Positions 1 to 11,000 of a DNA stretch of 64,000 nucleotides are shown here, piece after piece. The first letter of the stretch is position 1; each line of letters opens with the position of its first letter. The position numbers and the translations under genes are program-made. Below the pieces are notes generated by a model, which was given only the letters and a program-made list of their open reading frames with translations, did no database searches and was not told the DNA's origin. This stretch comes from Diadophis punctatus similis (Eukaryota > Chordata > Lepidosauria > Squamata > Dipsadidae): contig JALIGW010000014.1 in assembly GCA_023053685.1 (NCBI GenBank), forward strand, positions 20,678,308 to 20,742,307. Reading direction: 5' to 3'.

Positions 1-640
1 TCCCCTATAATTTTATATATCCGTCCCCAAATCACCATTCAATACTTCAAATAATTCAAATATTTCCCTTTTTGTACAAACTTACGTCTTTTACCTCAAA
101 AGTACTATTTTAAATTTCTCTATTGATTGTGGATAAGTTTTATAGACTTTAAATAATATACTCTATTAAATATTCACTTGATTTATCTATAGGGTAATAA
201 TAATAATACACTGTAATTCAATATATAATATATAATAAAAACAGCCATAATTGAAGAAGTCAGGTTTTATTCCAAATATTGCTGCTCTGCTTCTCAAGAG
301 AATCAATTTTAATTAACTCAATCTCTAATAAGTATTTATCTGTATATACTATAGGTTTTATAAATAGGTATTATTTTATTCACTATTCAGTACCAGATAA
401 TATAACAATATGCTTCTAAATAACGTAATTATATAGTAATCAATTATTCTTTATATCTGATAACCTTTCCAATTAATTGAAGTGAAGAAAGAAGGGGGGA
501 ATAATATAGAGTAGTATTAAAAGGCTAGAGAAGAGAAAAAGAAAAAGAAAATATTCCACAATATACTATCTAATATAATTCTAACAGATATTTTAACTAA
601 TCATTTATCTATTTGTTTAATTATTAATCCCAAATCTCTT
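1..640. other. AT-rich unclassified sequence
   Basis: Strongly AT-rich with short TA-rich runs and one purine-rich patch near 480-550. No coding frame of note and no recognised repeat. It adjoins the pyrimidine-rich block at 641-1760 and may belong to the same element, read on the minus strand. It probably lies in an intron of LAS1L, which leaves the window on this side. Confidence 0.3.
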
Positions 641-1760
641 TCCCAAGCATGAGTTTCAAACCTCAGAGTCTTTCAAAGTTTGTTCTTGTTACAATCTTGC
701 TACATCCAGTCGCTACATCCAGTAGATTATTTAGTCCTCTGCCACCATTGCTTTTAGTCCCCACCCCCACCCCCTGGTCTTGTCTTCCTCTCGCTGCAAC
801 ACTCCACTCTTCGATCCCTCCAACTTCCCACTTTAAATTGATCCTGTTTTCAAGATAGTATCTATATCTATGATAGTTTTCTTTTCTTTTTTAAACAAAT
901 CCTTGGCTCCTAGGTTTTTTTGCTTTTATCTGGGGAATCAATCCTTTAGTTCCAATCTAAGCGTTGCTCGAGCAGTCCGAATCCACGTTGTCTCCTCTCG
1001 TAAACGCCGCTCTCAGTTTCTCTTCCACCCGTTTTCACCCAGCTCTTTCCTCCTCCGATCTGATCTCTCTTCAAACGTCCGGTTTCAGCTCTCACTTTCA
1101 CTCGCCACCCATTCCGAACTTCTCTTTTTACCGGTAAATTCTCACACACTTTCTCATTTAATTTTTGCTTTTATTTGGGAGATCAATCCTTTATTTCCAA
1201 TCTACACGTTGTTCAAGCAATCTGGATCCACATTGTCACCTCTCTTAACGCTTTCCGTTTCTCTTCCACCCGTTTTCGCTCAGTTCTTTCCTCCTCCGAT
1301 CTGGTCTCTCTTCAAACGTCAGATTTTGGCAAATTATCCAAGCGTCTTTCAGCTCTCACTTTCACTCGCCGCTTCAGTCCGTTCCGAGCTTCTCTTTTTG
1401 CCAGTAAAATCTCACACACTTTCTCGACTTTCTCTTCGGGAAAACAGGTATTTTTTCAGTTTACACATCATACGTAGTTTGCTTTGATAAGTTCTCTTCC
1501 AAATCTTTTTGTGGCACGCTGCAGCTTCGGGCCCGCCATGTTTAATGCATGATCGAGCACTTTTAGTGTTGGGTTAGAGAGGGTGCCCTTCGCTCGCCAG
1601 GCAGCTGCTCTCCGCCTCGGCAATGTTCGGGATGCCCCTCTTCTCCGCTAAGTCCTCTGAACCTTTTGCGCCCCGAAAGGTCGCCCAAACGCTAAACAAT
1701 TTCGGATTTGAAAGACAGAGATCGTCTTTCTCCTCCTACCTTGCTCAACGCCGCCACCAG
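641..1760 (-). mobile_element. Possible antisense LINE 5' region with a tandem ~245-bp unit
   Basis: Pyrimidine-rich on the plus strand. Two diverged copies of a unit of about 245 bp start near 921 and 1166; both contain a similar 'GATCAATCCTTTA'-like segment, a CCACCCGTTTTC segment and a CCTCCGATCTG segment. Beyond them (1490-1760) is a CpG-richer block. On the minus strand the order is GC-rich start, purine-rich tandem units, then AT-rich sequence. That layout resembles a LINE 5' untranslated region with monomers, but no coding part is visible, so the class is inferred only. The short open frames at 870-1487 follow from the base bias. Confidence 0.3.
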
Positions 1761-1795
1761 CTTTTAAAACTACATTTGTAGCTGGGGAAAACCTT

Positions 1796-2002
1796 GCAGG
1801 ATCCAATCTGGGTCGGTCACTGGGACCAGAGGTTTAGTCTTCTGAGCTTTTGGTCTCTTGCTGGAGCCCATCATCAAAGAACATAGAATAGCCCAAAGCA
1901 CACATTCTGCTAGAGAGAAATTCCCTGAGGATGGGCTCCAGCACGAGTCCGAAACTTGGAAGAGTAGACCTTTGGTCCCAGTGACCCTGATTGGATCCTG
2001 CA
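1796..2002. repeat. Inverted-repeat (hairpin) element, copy 1
   Basis: Two arms of about 80 bp face each other. The left arm starts GCAGGATCCAATCTGGGTC and runs to GGAGCCCATC near 1873; the right arm starts GATGGGCTCCAGCACGAG near 1930 and ends GATTGGATCCTGC. A related copy lies at 22381-22888 and is itself interrupted by a hAT element. It is probably a non-autonomous DNA transposon; the family name is not known to me. Confidence 0.7.
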
Positions 2003-2336
2003 ACATTATCCTGGGACATGCATATTCGTCTTAATTTGTGGAGAAAACCTTATATACATTTGTTTTTGGTTTGATGTCCATGTACCTTAATTTTCAATCT
2101 AGATCTGTTGTAGCTTTTATCTTAAGCAAGGACACCTCTTTATTTCATGGCTCTAGTCACCATTCCTAAGAATTTTTGAACTTACTATTTCAACTCTCTG
2201 ACTCTCTGCATTAGGTTGGCATTGCCTATTGACATGAACTTAAGGTTTTCCAAAAATAAACAACAAAAAACCCCTATTGAGCAGCAGCTTGATGTTTATA
2301 CTCATTTCTTTCACCTTCTTTCGGAGACTTTAGGAG
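2003..2336. other. No recognisable feature
   Basis: Ordinary AT-leaning sequence between the hairpin element and the CR1/L3 fragment, with no supported exon or repeat. Confidence 0.4.
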
Positions 2337-3258
2337 AAACTTTAGGAGAAACCCACCCATACTTCCACCTCTTACAATACTAGACAACACAGTATCAACA
2401 GTAGAGACCTTCAAATTCCTAGGTTCGACCATATCGCAAGATCTAAAATGGTCACCTAACATCAAAAACGTCATCAAAAAAGCACAACAAAGAATGTTCT
2501 TTCTGCGCCAACTCAGAAAGCTAAAACTGCCCAAGGAGCTGCTGATACAGTTCTACAGAGGAATTATTGAGTCTGTCATCTGCACCTCTATAATTGTCTG
2601 GTTCGGTTATGCAACCCAACAAGACAGACACAGACTTCAGAGGATAATCAGAACTGCAAAAAAAAAAAAAAAAAAAAACAATTGCTACCAACCTGCCTTC
2701 CATTGAGGACCTGTATACTGCACGAGTCAAAAAGAGGGCTGTGAAAATATTTACAAACCCCTCACATCCTGGACACAACTGTTTCAACTCCTACCCTCAA
2801 AACGACGCTATAGAGCACTGCACACCAGAACAACTAGACACAAGAACAGTTTCCCCCCGAACGCCATCACTCTGCTAAACAAATAATTCCCTCACCACTG
2901 TCAAACTATTCACTAAGGCTGCATTACTATTACTATTAGTCTTCTCATCGTTCCTATCACCCATCTCTTCCCACTTATGACTGTATGACTGTAACTAGTT
3001 GCTTGTATCCTTACAATTTATATTAATATTGTTTCCTGATTGCCTATTTGTACCCTATGACAATCATTAAGTGTTGTACCTCATGATTCTTGACAAATGT
3101 ATCTTTTCTTTTATGTACACAGCATAAGCATCAAGACAAATTCCTTGTGTGTCCAATCACACTTGGCCAATAAAAAATTCTATTCTATTCTATTCTATTC
3201 TATTCTATTCTATTCTATTCTATTCTATTCTATTCTATTCTATTCTATTCTATTCTAT
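2337..3258 (+). mobile_element. CR1/L3-type LINE, 5'-truncated 3' end
   Basis: Only the last part of a LINE reverse transcriptase reading frame is present. The frame at 2494-2706 contains FYRGIIESVI and a following WFGYATQQDRHRLQRI segment, typical of the C-terminal part of CR1-group LINE polymerases. It is broken by an A-run at 2660-2679 and continues in another frame (IEDLYTARVKKRAVKIF from about 2700). The 3' untranslated region ends directly in an (ATTCT)n array. CR1/L3 elements of snakes are known to carry this pentamer at their 3' end. It is a dead copy. Confidence 0.75.
3178..3258. repeat. (ATTCT)n pentanucleotide microsatellite
   Basis: About 16 uninterrupted TATTC/ATTCT units directly at the 3' end of the CR1/L3 fragment; read on the other strand it is (AATAG)n. 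Confidence 0.95.
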
Positions 3259-3486
3259 AGATTCCTTTTCTGTGTGTCCAACAACATACATCAGATTGTT
3301 GATATTACTCCTAGCAATGTTAATTCCAATTTCTTTTAATCCAGCACCTTTCTTGATATATTCTGCATATGTTAAATGGACATATGCACACCCCTCTTCC
3401 AATTGAATGAACCCTTTAGCTGCTCTATATGTCATTCTAACCAAAGGTAACTGGCCTTTCCTTATTTTTCCTTGAAGAAGTTTCAC
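3250..3486 (-). other. Unrecognised short open frame
   Basis: A 78-residue open frame with protein-like composition, including VRMTYRAAKGFIQLEEGCAY and LTYAEYIKKGAGLKEIG. It follows the microsatellite and overlaps the foldback repeat at its upstream end. I do not recognise the family. It could be a remnant of a mobile-element polyprotein. Confidence 0.3.
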
Positions 3487-3960
3487 TTCTCATCCAAGAA
3501 GCTTCTTCAATTCTGACTGAATGGTGAAGAATGGAAGGATTTATATCCCTTGAAATTATCTGATCATTAGCAGCAAGGAATATAAATTATAATATAAACA
3601 TCTTCAAGGAAAAACAAAGGAAGTCCAGTTGTCTTTTGAAAGCATGCCTTTAGGACAACCATGACCTGGATGACTGAGAATCTTCAGAGATATTCTAACT
3701 GTGTCTTCCCGAACAAGAAATTCATTCTCTGAACTTCTATAGAGATTCTCAGGAGGCAACTGGACTTCCTTATTTTTTCTTTGAAGACGTTTCGTTTCTC
3801 ATCCAAGAAGCTTCTTCAGCTCTGACAGGATTGTTTCCCCACTTCTCTTGGATGAGAAGCGAAATGTCTTCAAATAAAAAACAAGAAAGTCCAGTTGCCG
3901 CCTGAAAAAAGTACCTTTGGGACATTCTCTGAACTCACTTTTTCCAATCCCAGGGAACAT
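3462..3960. repeat. Foldback repeat family (AAGAAGCTTCTTC core), tandem copies
   Basis: Several partial copies of a repeat with core CATCCAAGAAGCTTCTTCA and flank GTCCAGTTG, in both orientations (about 3462-3640, 3745-3850 and 3838-3930 inverted). Opposed copies can pair as hairpins. More copies lie at 5095-5479 and 6178-6440. The element class is unknown to me. Confidence 0.7.
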
Positions 3961-4000
3961 TGGAAGATGCAGACCCAGTTCATTTGGAAAAACTATCAGG

Positions 4001-4527
4001 TAGTCCTTGACATACGACCATAATAGAGCCTGCCATTACAGTCATATGTCATGATGGTCACATGATAACCTGATTTTACCTTTTTCCTGCGGTGATCATT
4101 AAGCAAATTCTACGGTTGTAAGTGTGATTCCATTGTTTGCCGCAGATGTAGTTTTGCCCAAAACTGGAAGTGCTGTTTTTTATCAAAACCACCATAAAAA
4201 ATATGGGATATTGCAAACGACTGTTTAGGCCCTGGGTGTCAAACTCGATCACATCACGTGACATATTACAATGTATCGCAACCTTTTTTTCCCTTTGCGG
4301 AGCTGGGGTGGGCATGGCCTGCTCGTGACGCATCCGGCCTGTGGGCCGCCAGTTTGACACCCCTGGTATAGGTGGCTGTGTTGCGGAGCACTCAAAATGT
4401 GGTCATGTGACTGTGGGTGTGTGTTTGTGTGACAGTAAGAACTTTGGATCCAGATCGTAAGTCCTCTTTTTCAGGTAGGTTGGAACTTTGAATGGTTGCT
4501 AAGCAACCGTTGCAAGTTGAGGACTAC
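4001..4527. repeat. MITE of the TAGTCCTCAACTTACGACC family, interrupted
   Basis: Starts TAGTCCTTGACATACGACC and ends GCAAGTTGAGGACTAC, which are inverted ends. It is split by a hAT MITE at 4231-4365. This is the same family as the copies near 7915-14174, 16483, 17683 and 19321. Confidence 0.7.
4231..4365. mobile_element. hAT MITE (GGGTGTCAAACT ends), copy 1
   Basis: Ends are CCTGGGTGTCAAACTCG and its near-complement AGTTTGACACCCCTG. Flanks GTTTAGGC (4223-4230) and GTATAGGT (4366-4373) are an 8-bp target duplication with two mismatches. Length and ends match the copy at 7276-7411. It carries no transposase. Confidence 0.75.
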
Positions 4528-4838
4528 ATGTAGTGAATCAGGAGACTTTGCTTTGTCTTTGCATCAGAAAGTCCAAACTATAACATTTTAATCAAAGCAA
4601 AATACTTTGAATTCATACTTTATTTTTTTCACTTATACTTTAATCATTTGAAGAATTTTCAATGGAAACAAAAAACGCTAGTCTGATTAAGAATCTACAG
4701 AGCTTACCTCAAGTTGTTGATTTTTAAACGAAGTCAAAACATCTCTGACTTTTCCTGGGGGAGAGAAATTGGGGGGAAAAATCCTTTAGAAAAACATTAA
4801 GTGCAGAAAGAAACAGCAATAGATCTGAATACACCTAC
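4528..4838. other. Intron sequence 3' of LAS1L exon 5
   Basis: Starts right after the donor site of exon 5 (GTAGGT, read on the minus strand). AT-rich, with no further exon or recognised repeat. Confidence 0.5.
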
Positions 4839-5024
4839 CACAGAGTTCCTGGTGTTTCTGCTCATCTGGCGTCTTCTCCGGATCTTCTTGACTGCTGGCC
4901 ATCTCATCTTCACCATCCGCTTCTGATGATTCTTCAGTTTCTTCCGCACCTTCTTCAACTAAATTATTGCCCAGTTGGCAGCTCCAATATGAGCGCCTCA
5001 GCCAGTCCAGCACGGTATCACAAC
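4839..5024 (-). CDS. LAS1L: LAS1L exon 5 (end of Las1 domain, acidic linker)
   Basis: 186 bp with acceptor TTCTCTGCAG and donor GTAGGT. It encodes [17 protein letters not shown], the last conserved part of the Las1 domain, then a Glu/Asp/Ser-rich stretch (about 40 residues) like the low-complexity linker known in vertebrate LAS1L. It ends in phase 1; the next exon is outside the window. Confidence 0.88.
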
Positions 5025-8000
5025 CTGCAGAGAAGGATGGCACCATTAAAAATAGACAAGATAATAGTTGTCTCAAAGATGCTTTTTCAAAAGGCAACTG
5101 GACTATTTTTTCCTTGAGGAAGACATTTCGCTTCTCATCCAAGAAGCTTCATCATGTGGACTTCAACTCCCAGAATTCTATGCATCTGACAAGTTGCCAA
5201 GATAGACTCAAAGGTGCTTTTTCAGGAGGCAACTGGACTTCATTTTTTCTTTGAAGACATTTCGCTTCTCAACAAGAAGCTTCTTCAGCTCTGACTGACT
5301 GGATGGTGGGGAATGGAAGGATTTATATTCCTTGCAGACAGCTGGTCATTTGCATTCTTTTAGAGAGCAAAGAAGGAACCATTTGCACTTCAGTTTGAGA
5401 TGCAAACAACATAGACTCATCCCCAACAACCTGCACCTGTCTTCAACGGTAAAAGGACACAGGGCAGAAAACATCCGGCTGTTGTGCCTTGGCCGCGTCC
5501 GGCGCCGAGGATGGAGGATCCGGAGGACGAGGAGCCGCTCATGGTGCAGCAGTACCAACCCATGTGCCTGGCACCGGAGACGGCTGGTGATGAGGACTCG
5601 GTGCCAGAGCAGGACGATCCCCCAGGACCTTCTGCACCTGCACAGCAGAGTGAATCATCAGGAGATGAAGAACCCCTGCTGGATGCCAGAGCTCGCAGAG
5701 CAGCCAGAAGACAGGACTGGCTGAGTAAGCATAGGTCTACTTGGAGGTAGCACTGAGGGCTAATTGGGCCACGCCCTTCAGTGCCTATATTAGGCTGGCG
5801 CAATCAGCACTCAATGCTGAGAACAACGCGTCAAATGATCTACAGCACATCCATAGTCTTGTTTGCCTCTGTATTTGTTTGGAAATCTTGTATTCGGAGA
5901 CAGCAGCTTCTGAAAGGCTTATTCCGGGAAGCCAGCCAACTTGTCAGATAAGAGGAGAATTACTGAATATTGTTTTGAACATTTGACCGTTTGATATTTA
6001 ACCCTCAAGGAACCAAAAGAACATTATTCCCCGAGACTTTACTATTGTGTTGTTTATGGACTTTTAAAACCCCATAGCTTTTGCTAAGAAACCTTATTAG
6101 TAAAAGGACCCTTTTTGTTTGAATCACAAACGGTTGTGTGTGTGTGTTTCTGGGGGTTGCGGTGCTGGGTCACAACACCGGCAGCCAAGAAGGCTCCATA
6201 TCATTTGCTCTATTCAGGTGACCTGAGGACACAGATAAACCTCCAAGTGGCCTCAACAACTCTGTAAAAGAATGCAAATGACCAGTTGTCTGCAAGGAAT
6301 ATAAATCCTTCCATTCCCCACTATCCTGTCAGAGCTGAAGAAGCTTCTTGTATAAGAAGCAAAACACCTTCAAAGAAAAAACAAGAAAGTCCAGTTGCCT
6401 CCTGAAAAAGCACCTTTGGGACAACCATGACCTGGATGACTGAGAATATCCATAGACTTTTTGCCAAGATAGAGAAATGCTGTCTTACCCTTCACTCCTA
6501 CCATCAGGGCAAAATTACTGCATCCACTCACACAACCTCACACAGCCAATAGTAAAACTGAACCACAGAGCATTCACGGTTATTTACTACTCCCTTATCT
6601 ATTACAAACTATTTCCTCAGCTCCCTCAGCATTAAACCTGGCAGGGAAGAAAAGAAAAGAGAGAGCCAGTTTGGTGTAGTGGTGAAGGTGTTAGCCTAGA
6701 AACCAGGAGACACTGAATTCTAGTCCTTTCTTAGGTATGAAAGCTGGCTGGGTGACTGGAACAGCCAATCTCTCAGCCCTGCCCACCTCACAAGGCTGCT
6801 GTTGGGGGGGGGGGAGGAAAAGGAAGAAAGTATTGTGTATGTTTGTTGTTCTGTGTAATTTATAAACTAATAAAGGCATGATAAAAAATAATCAGATAAA
6901 TAAACAGTGTTTGCAAAGACCCCATTTTTGGAAATGTAAGAAAAAACCCTGGATCTCTGCAAACGATCTGGAACAGCTTTCTCCAGATCTGTGTCCTCCA
7001 GAGACATGCTGAAAGCTCCAATTCCACACATCTAGAGGAGAAATCTTATCTGGAGCAGAGAGAAGATTCTGCATTTTCCTTCTACCTTGAAGAGAGACAC
7101 ATTTCTATTCCCTTTCTCATACTATATGCTTAAAACCTTTTCCAAACAAGTCACCACTTACAGAGCAGATTGAAACTTATTTAACTTCTGGGGACAGTAG
7201 TATTTGCTTCCTGCAGTGCAACATCACCAACTGGAAGAAGCACTAAGGATAGCATCAAATAACAAATGTATACAGCAGGGCTGTGAAACTCGCCGCCCAC
7301 GGGCCGGATGCATCACACACTAGCCATGCCCATGCCCAGTTTAGCAAAGGGAGAAAAAAGTCCTGATACATCACGTGATGATGCCATGACAACGTGGGCT
7401 TGACACCCCTGGTATACAGGAACTTGGAGCTGACCTACCCCTCATCTTATTTTTTAAAATGTACTGATTACATGCTTGTTTATTCAGGTAGCTGTACAGG
7501 AAGCTACTCTAGGAATAAACTGCCTTTAGCTGGCCCGTTTGGCCTTTTGGTCTCCTTCCTTCCTTTCTGCCTGCCTTCCTTCCTTCTATAACTCAAGGTG
7601 GCGAACATATCCAACACACCTTCCTCCTCCTTCTATTTTCCTTACAACAATAAGGTCTGTGAGATGGGTTGGACCAAGAGTGAGCTGGCTTTCATGGTTA
7701 AGCAAGGGAACATTGCTTTTGTTTCTGCATTTATTGTTTTTAAGTGAATATTCTAAGAGGAAAGGAGTGAACATGTTGAAATATTTCAAGTTGCAGCTGC
7801 TTCAGAGCTAGAACAGCTTGTTTTAAGAGCAGGAAGTACTGTTTTAATTATTTTTGGAAGTGTCAGGCTCAAAATACAAAAAGAATGTTCAGAGCAGACT
7901 GATTGACTTACATTCATTTAGTGACTATTTGAAGTTATAATGGCATTGAAAAAAGCGACTTGAGTGTTTTTCATACTTACTATTTCATACAACCATTTCA

Positions 8001-11000
8001 GCAGCCCCATGGTCATGTGATCAAAATGTTGACACTTGGCAACTGACACATATTTATGACAGTTGCAGTGTCCCAGGGTCTTGTGAAGTCAATGGGGAAG
8101 CCAGATTCATTTAACCACCATGTTACTAACTTAACAATTGCAGTGATTTACTTAACAACTGTGGCAAGAAAGGCTATAAATTAGGGCAAAGTTCACTTAA
8201 GAACTGTTTTGTTTAGCAATGGAAATTTTGGGCTCAATTGTGGTCGTAAATTTTTTTTTTTATTGAAAAGTTTTAAAGGTACAAAGTACAAACATTTTTC
8301 CCCCATTTTTCTCCCCTCCTCCCCCCTCCCCCCTCCCCCTTTCCCCTCTTCCCCCCTCCCGGACTTCCCAGGAGAAGCACAAGGTATAAATCTAAAAAAA
8401 AACTAACATAAAACTTACTATTAAAAAAAAGTTATTAGTTCAAAAATACCCATTCATCCTTAACTCTTTAACAGTCCAAAAGCTTGAAAATATAGTATAT
8501 CATTTCACAAATTTCTAATATTAGTAAACTATTTAAATTATTTTGATCTGATACTTTTTTTGAATATATTCAGTCCACCTACTCCATTCCAATATATATC
8601 TTTCATTTGAGTGGTCCTTTAAATATGACGAAATCTTGGCCATTTCGGCCAAATGTATCATTTTCAACGTCCATTCTTCAATTGTAGGTATATCTTCTTT
8701 CTTCCAGTATTGTGCTACCAACAATCTGGCAGCAGATATACAATTCAAAACCAACTTTGTCTCTATAACCGAACAATCCGTTATTATCCCCAACAAAAAG
8801 AATTGTGGTGTAAATTTGATCTTTTTCTTTAAAATGTTTTGTATAATCCACCATATTTTTATCCAAAATGCCTTGATCTTTTTACAAGTCCACCATATAT
8901 GAAAATATGTAGCATCCCCATATTCACATCTCCAACATTTAGAATCTAAATTTGGATACATACAAGCTAACTTTTTTGGGTCTAAATGCCATCTATAAAA
9001 CATTTTATAAAAATTTTATCTCAAATTTTGTGCCTGCGTAAATTTAACATTTCTGACCCATATCTTTTCCCATGTATCCATCATAATCGGTTCACCAATA
9101 TTCTGAGCCCATTTTATCATACAATCCTTAACTAATTCTGTTTCTGAATCTAATTCCAATAAAATATTATATAATCTCTTTATATGCATTGGGCCCTTAT
9201 CTTTCATTTGTACAATCAAATTGTCCTCTTTTTTCAAAATACCAGTTTTTTGATCGTCTCTCCATCTAACTTGTAATTGCATGTATTGAAACCATGTTCT
9301 GATTATACCTTCTTCTCTTAATTTCTCAAACGATTTTAATTAAAATAAATTTCCCTCTTCAGAAAGAAGTTCTTTATATGTAATTTTATCAACTTTTTGT
9401 TCCATGTTTATATTTTCTATCGCGTGTCTGGGTACTGTCCATAAGGGTAACTTATCATTTAATTTAGATTGGTGTTTTTTCCAGACACGCAATAAAGCAT
9501 TTCTTAATATATGACTCTTAAAAGCTTTATCTACTTTTTTATCGTATATTAAATAAGCATGCCACCCAAATACCAAACCATATCCCTCAATGTTTAATAC
9601 ACTCTCTTCCGTTAAGTTAATCCAATCTGTAACTGCTGAGAGGGCCGCTGCTTCATAATACAATTTCAAGTTAGGCACTTTTAAACCACCTCTTTCACGT
9701 ATATCCTGCATAATCTTCTGATTTACCTTTGGCTTCTTCCCAGCCCAGATAAATTTATTTATACCCTTCTGCCATTCCTTTATTACTTCATCTTTTTTAA
9801 GTATTGGTATCATTTGAAAGAGGAATAAAAACCTTGGTAAAACATTCATTTTAACAGCAGCTATCCTACCCAACAATGACAATTGTAATTTCTCCCAGCT
9901 TTCCATATCCCTCTGTATTTTTGACCACAATAGTTCATAATTATGTTGATATAATTTTGTATTTGTGGACATAATATTAATCCCTAAATATTTAATCTTT
10001 TGAGCTATCTCAAAGCCAGTTACCTTTTCTACTTCTTCTTTTTGGTTTTTTGTCATATTTTTAACTATTATCTTTGTTTTCGCTGTATTTATTTTAAAAC
10101 CCGACACTTGTCCATATAAATTAATTGTATCCATCAGAATCCTAATAGACTGTAATGGTTGAGTTACAGTAACAACCAGATCATCCGCAAACGCTCGAAG
10201 CTTATATTCTTCCTGTCTAATTTTTATTCCTTTTATTATATCATGCTCTCTTATTTTATTAAGTAATATTTCTAAGCTCAAAATAAACAACAAGGGAGAT
10301 AGGGGACATCCTTGTCTTGTTTCCTTTTCTATGTTAAAAACATCTGTTAATCCACCATTGATTATTATTTGCGCCGTTTGTTTGCGATATATTGCCCCAA
10401 TAGATTGTACAAAATAGTCTCCCAATTGTAATTTCTCTATTAATCTTAATAAGAACCGCCACTTCAATCTATCAAAAGCTTTCTCAGCATCTAAAAAAAC
10501 TAATGCTGCGGGGATCTGGTTATTGCTTCTCAGATACTCCAATAAGTTAACGATTTGTCTAACATTAGTTTTCATTTGCCTACCAGTTAAAAACCCTGTT
10601 TGATCATAATGTATCATTTGTTGCATGACTGTCATTAACCTATTCGCTAAAATTTTTGTAAAGATTTTATAATCTATATTTAAAAGTGAAATCGGTCTAT
10701 AATTTTTTGGATCTGTACCGTCTAAGCCCTCTTTTGGGATCAGAGAAATAAAGGATGTCTTCCATGTTGGGGGAACATTACCTCCTTTTTGAATATTATT
10801 AAATAATTCTTTAAGGGGCTCCCCCATTTCTTCCTGTAATTTTTTTATAGTAAACAGCAGTTAACCCATCTGTCCCCGGGGCCTTACCCACTTTTAACTG
10901 TTTAATTGCCATTGTTATTTCTTCTAAAGTTATTAATTGATTTAACATATCCCTCTGCTCTTTTGTGGTTATATAAATATTCTGTTTCCGTAAATAATTA

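Noticed and set aside
870..1487. Long open frames in the pyrimidine-rich block
   Set aside because: Ser/Leu/Phe-rich translations caused by base bias and the tandem unit; no homology signal and overlapping frames on both strands.
5332..5750. Two overlapping open frames, one acidic ([10 protein letters not shown]), lying mostly within the solo LTR
   Set aside because: They lie mainly in an LTR with clear ends and TSD; no start context or homology that I recognise.
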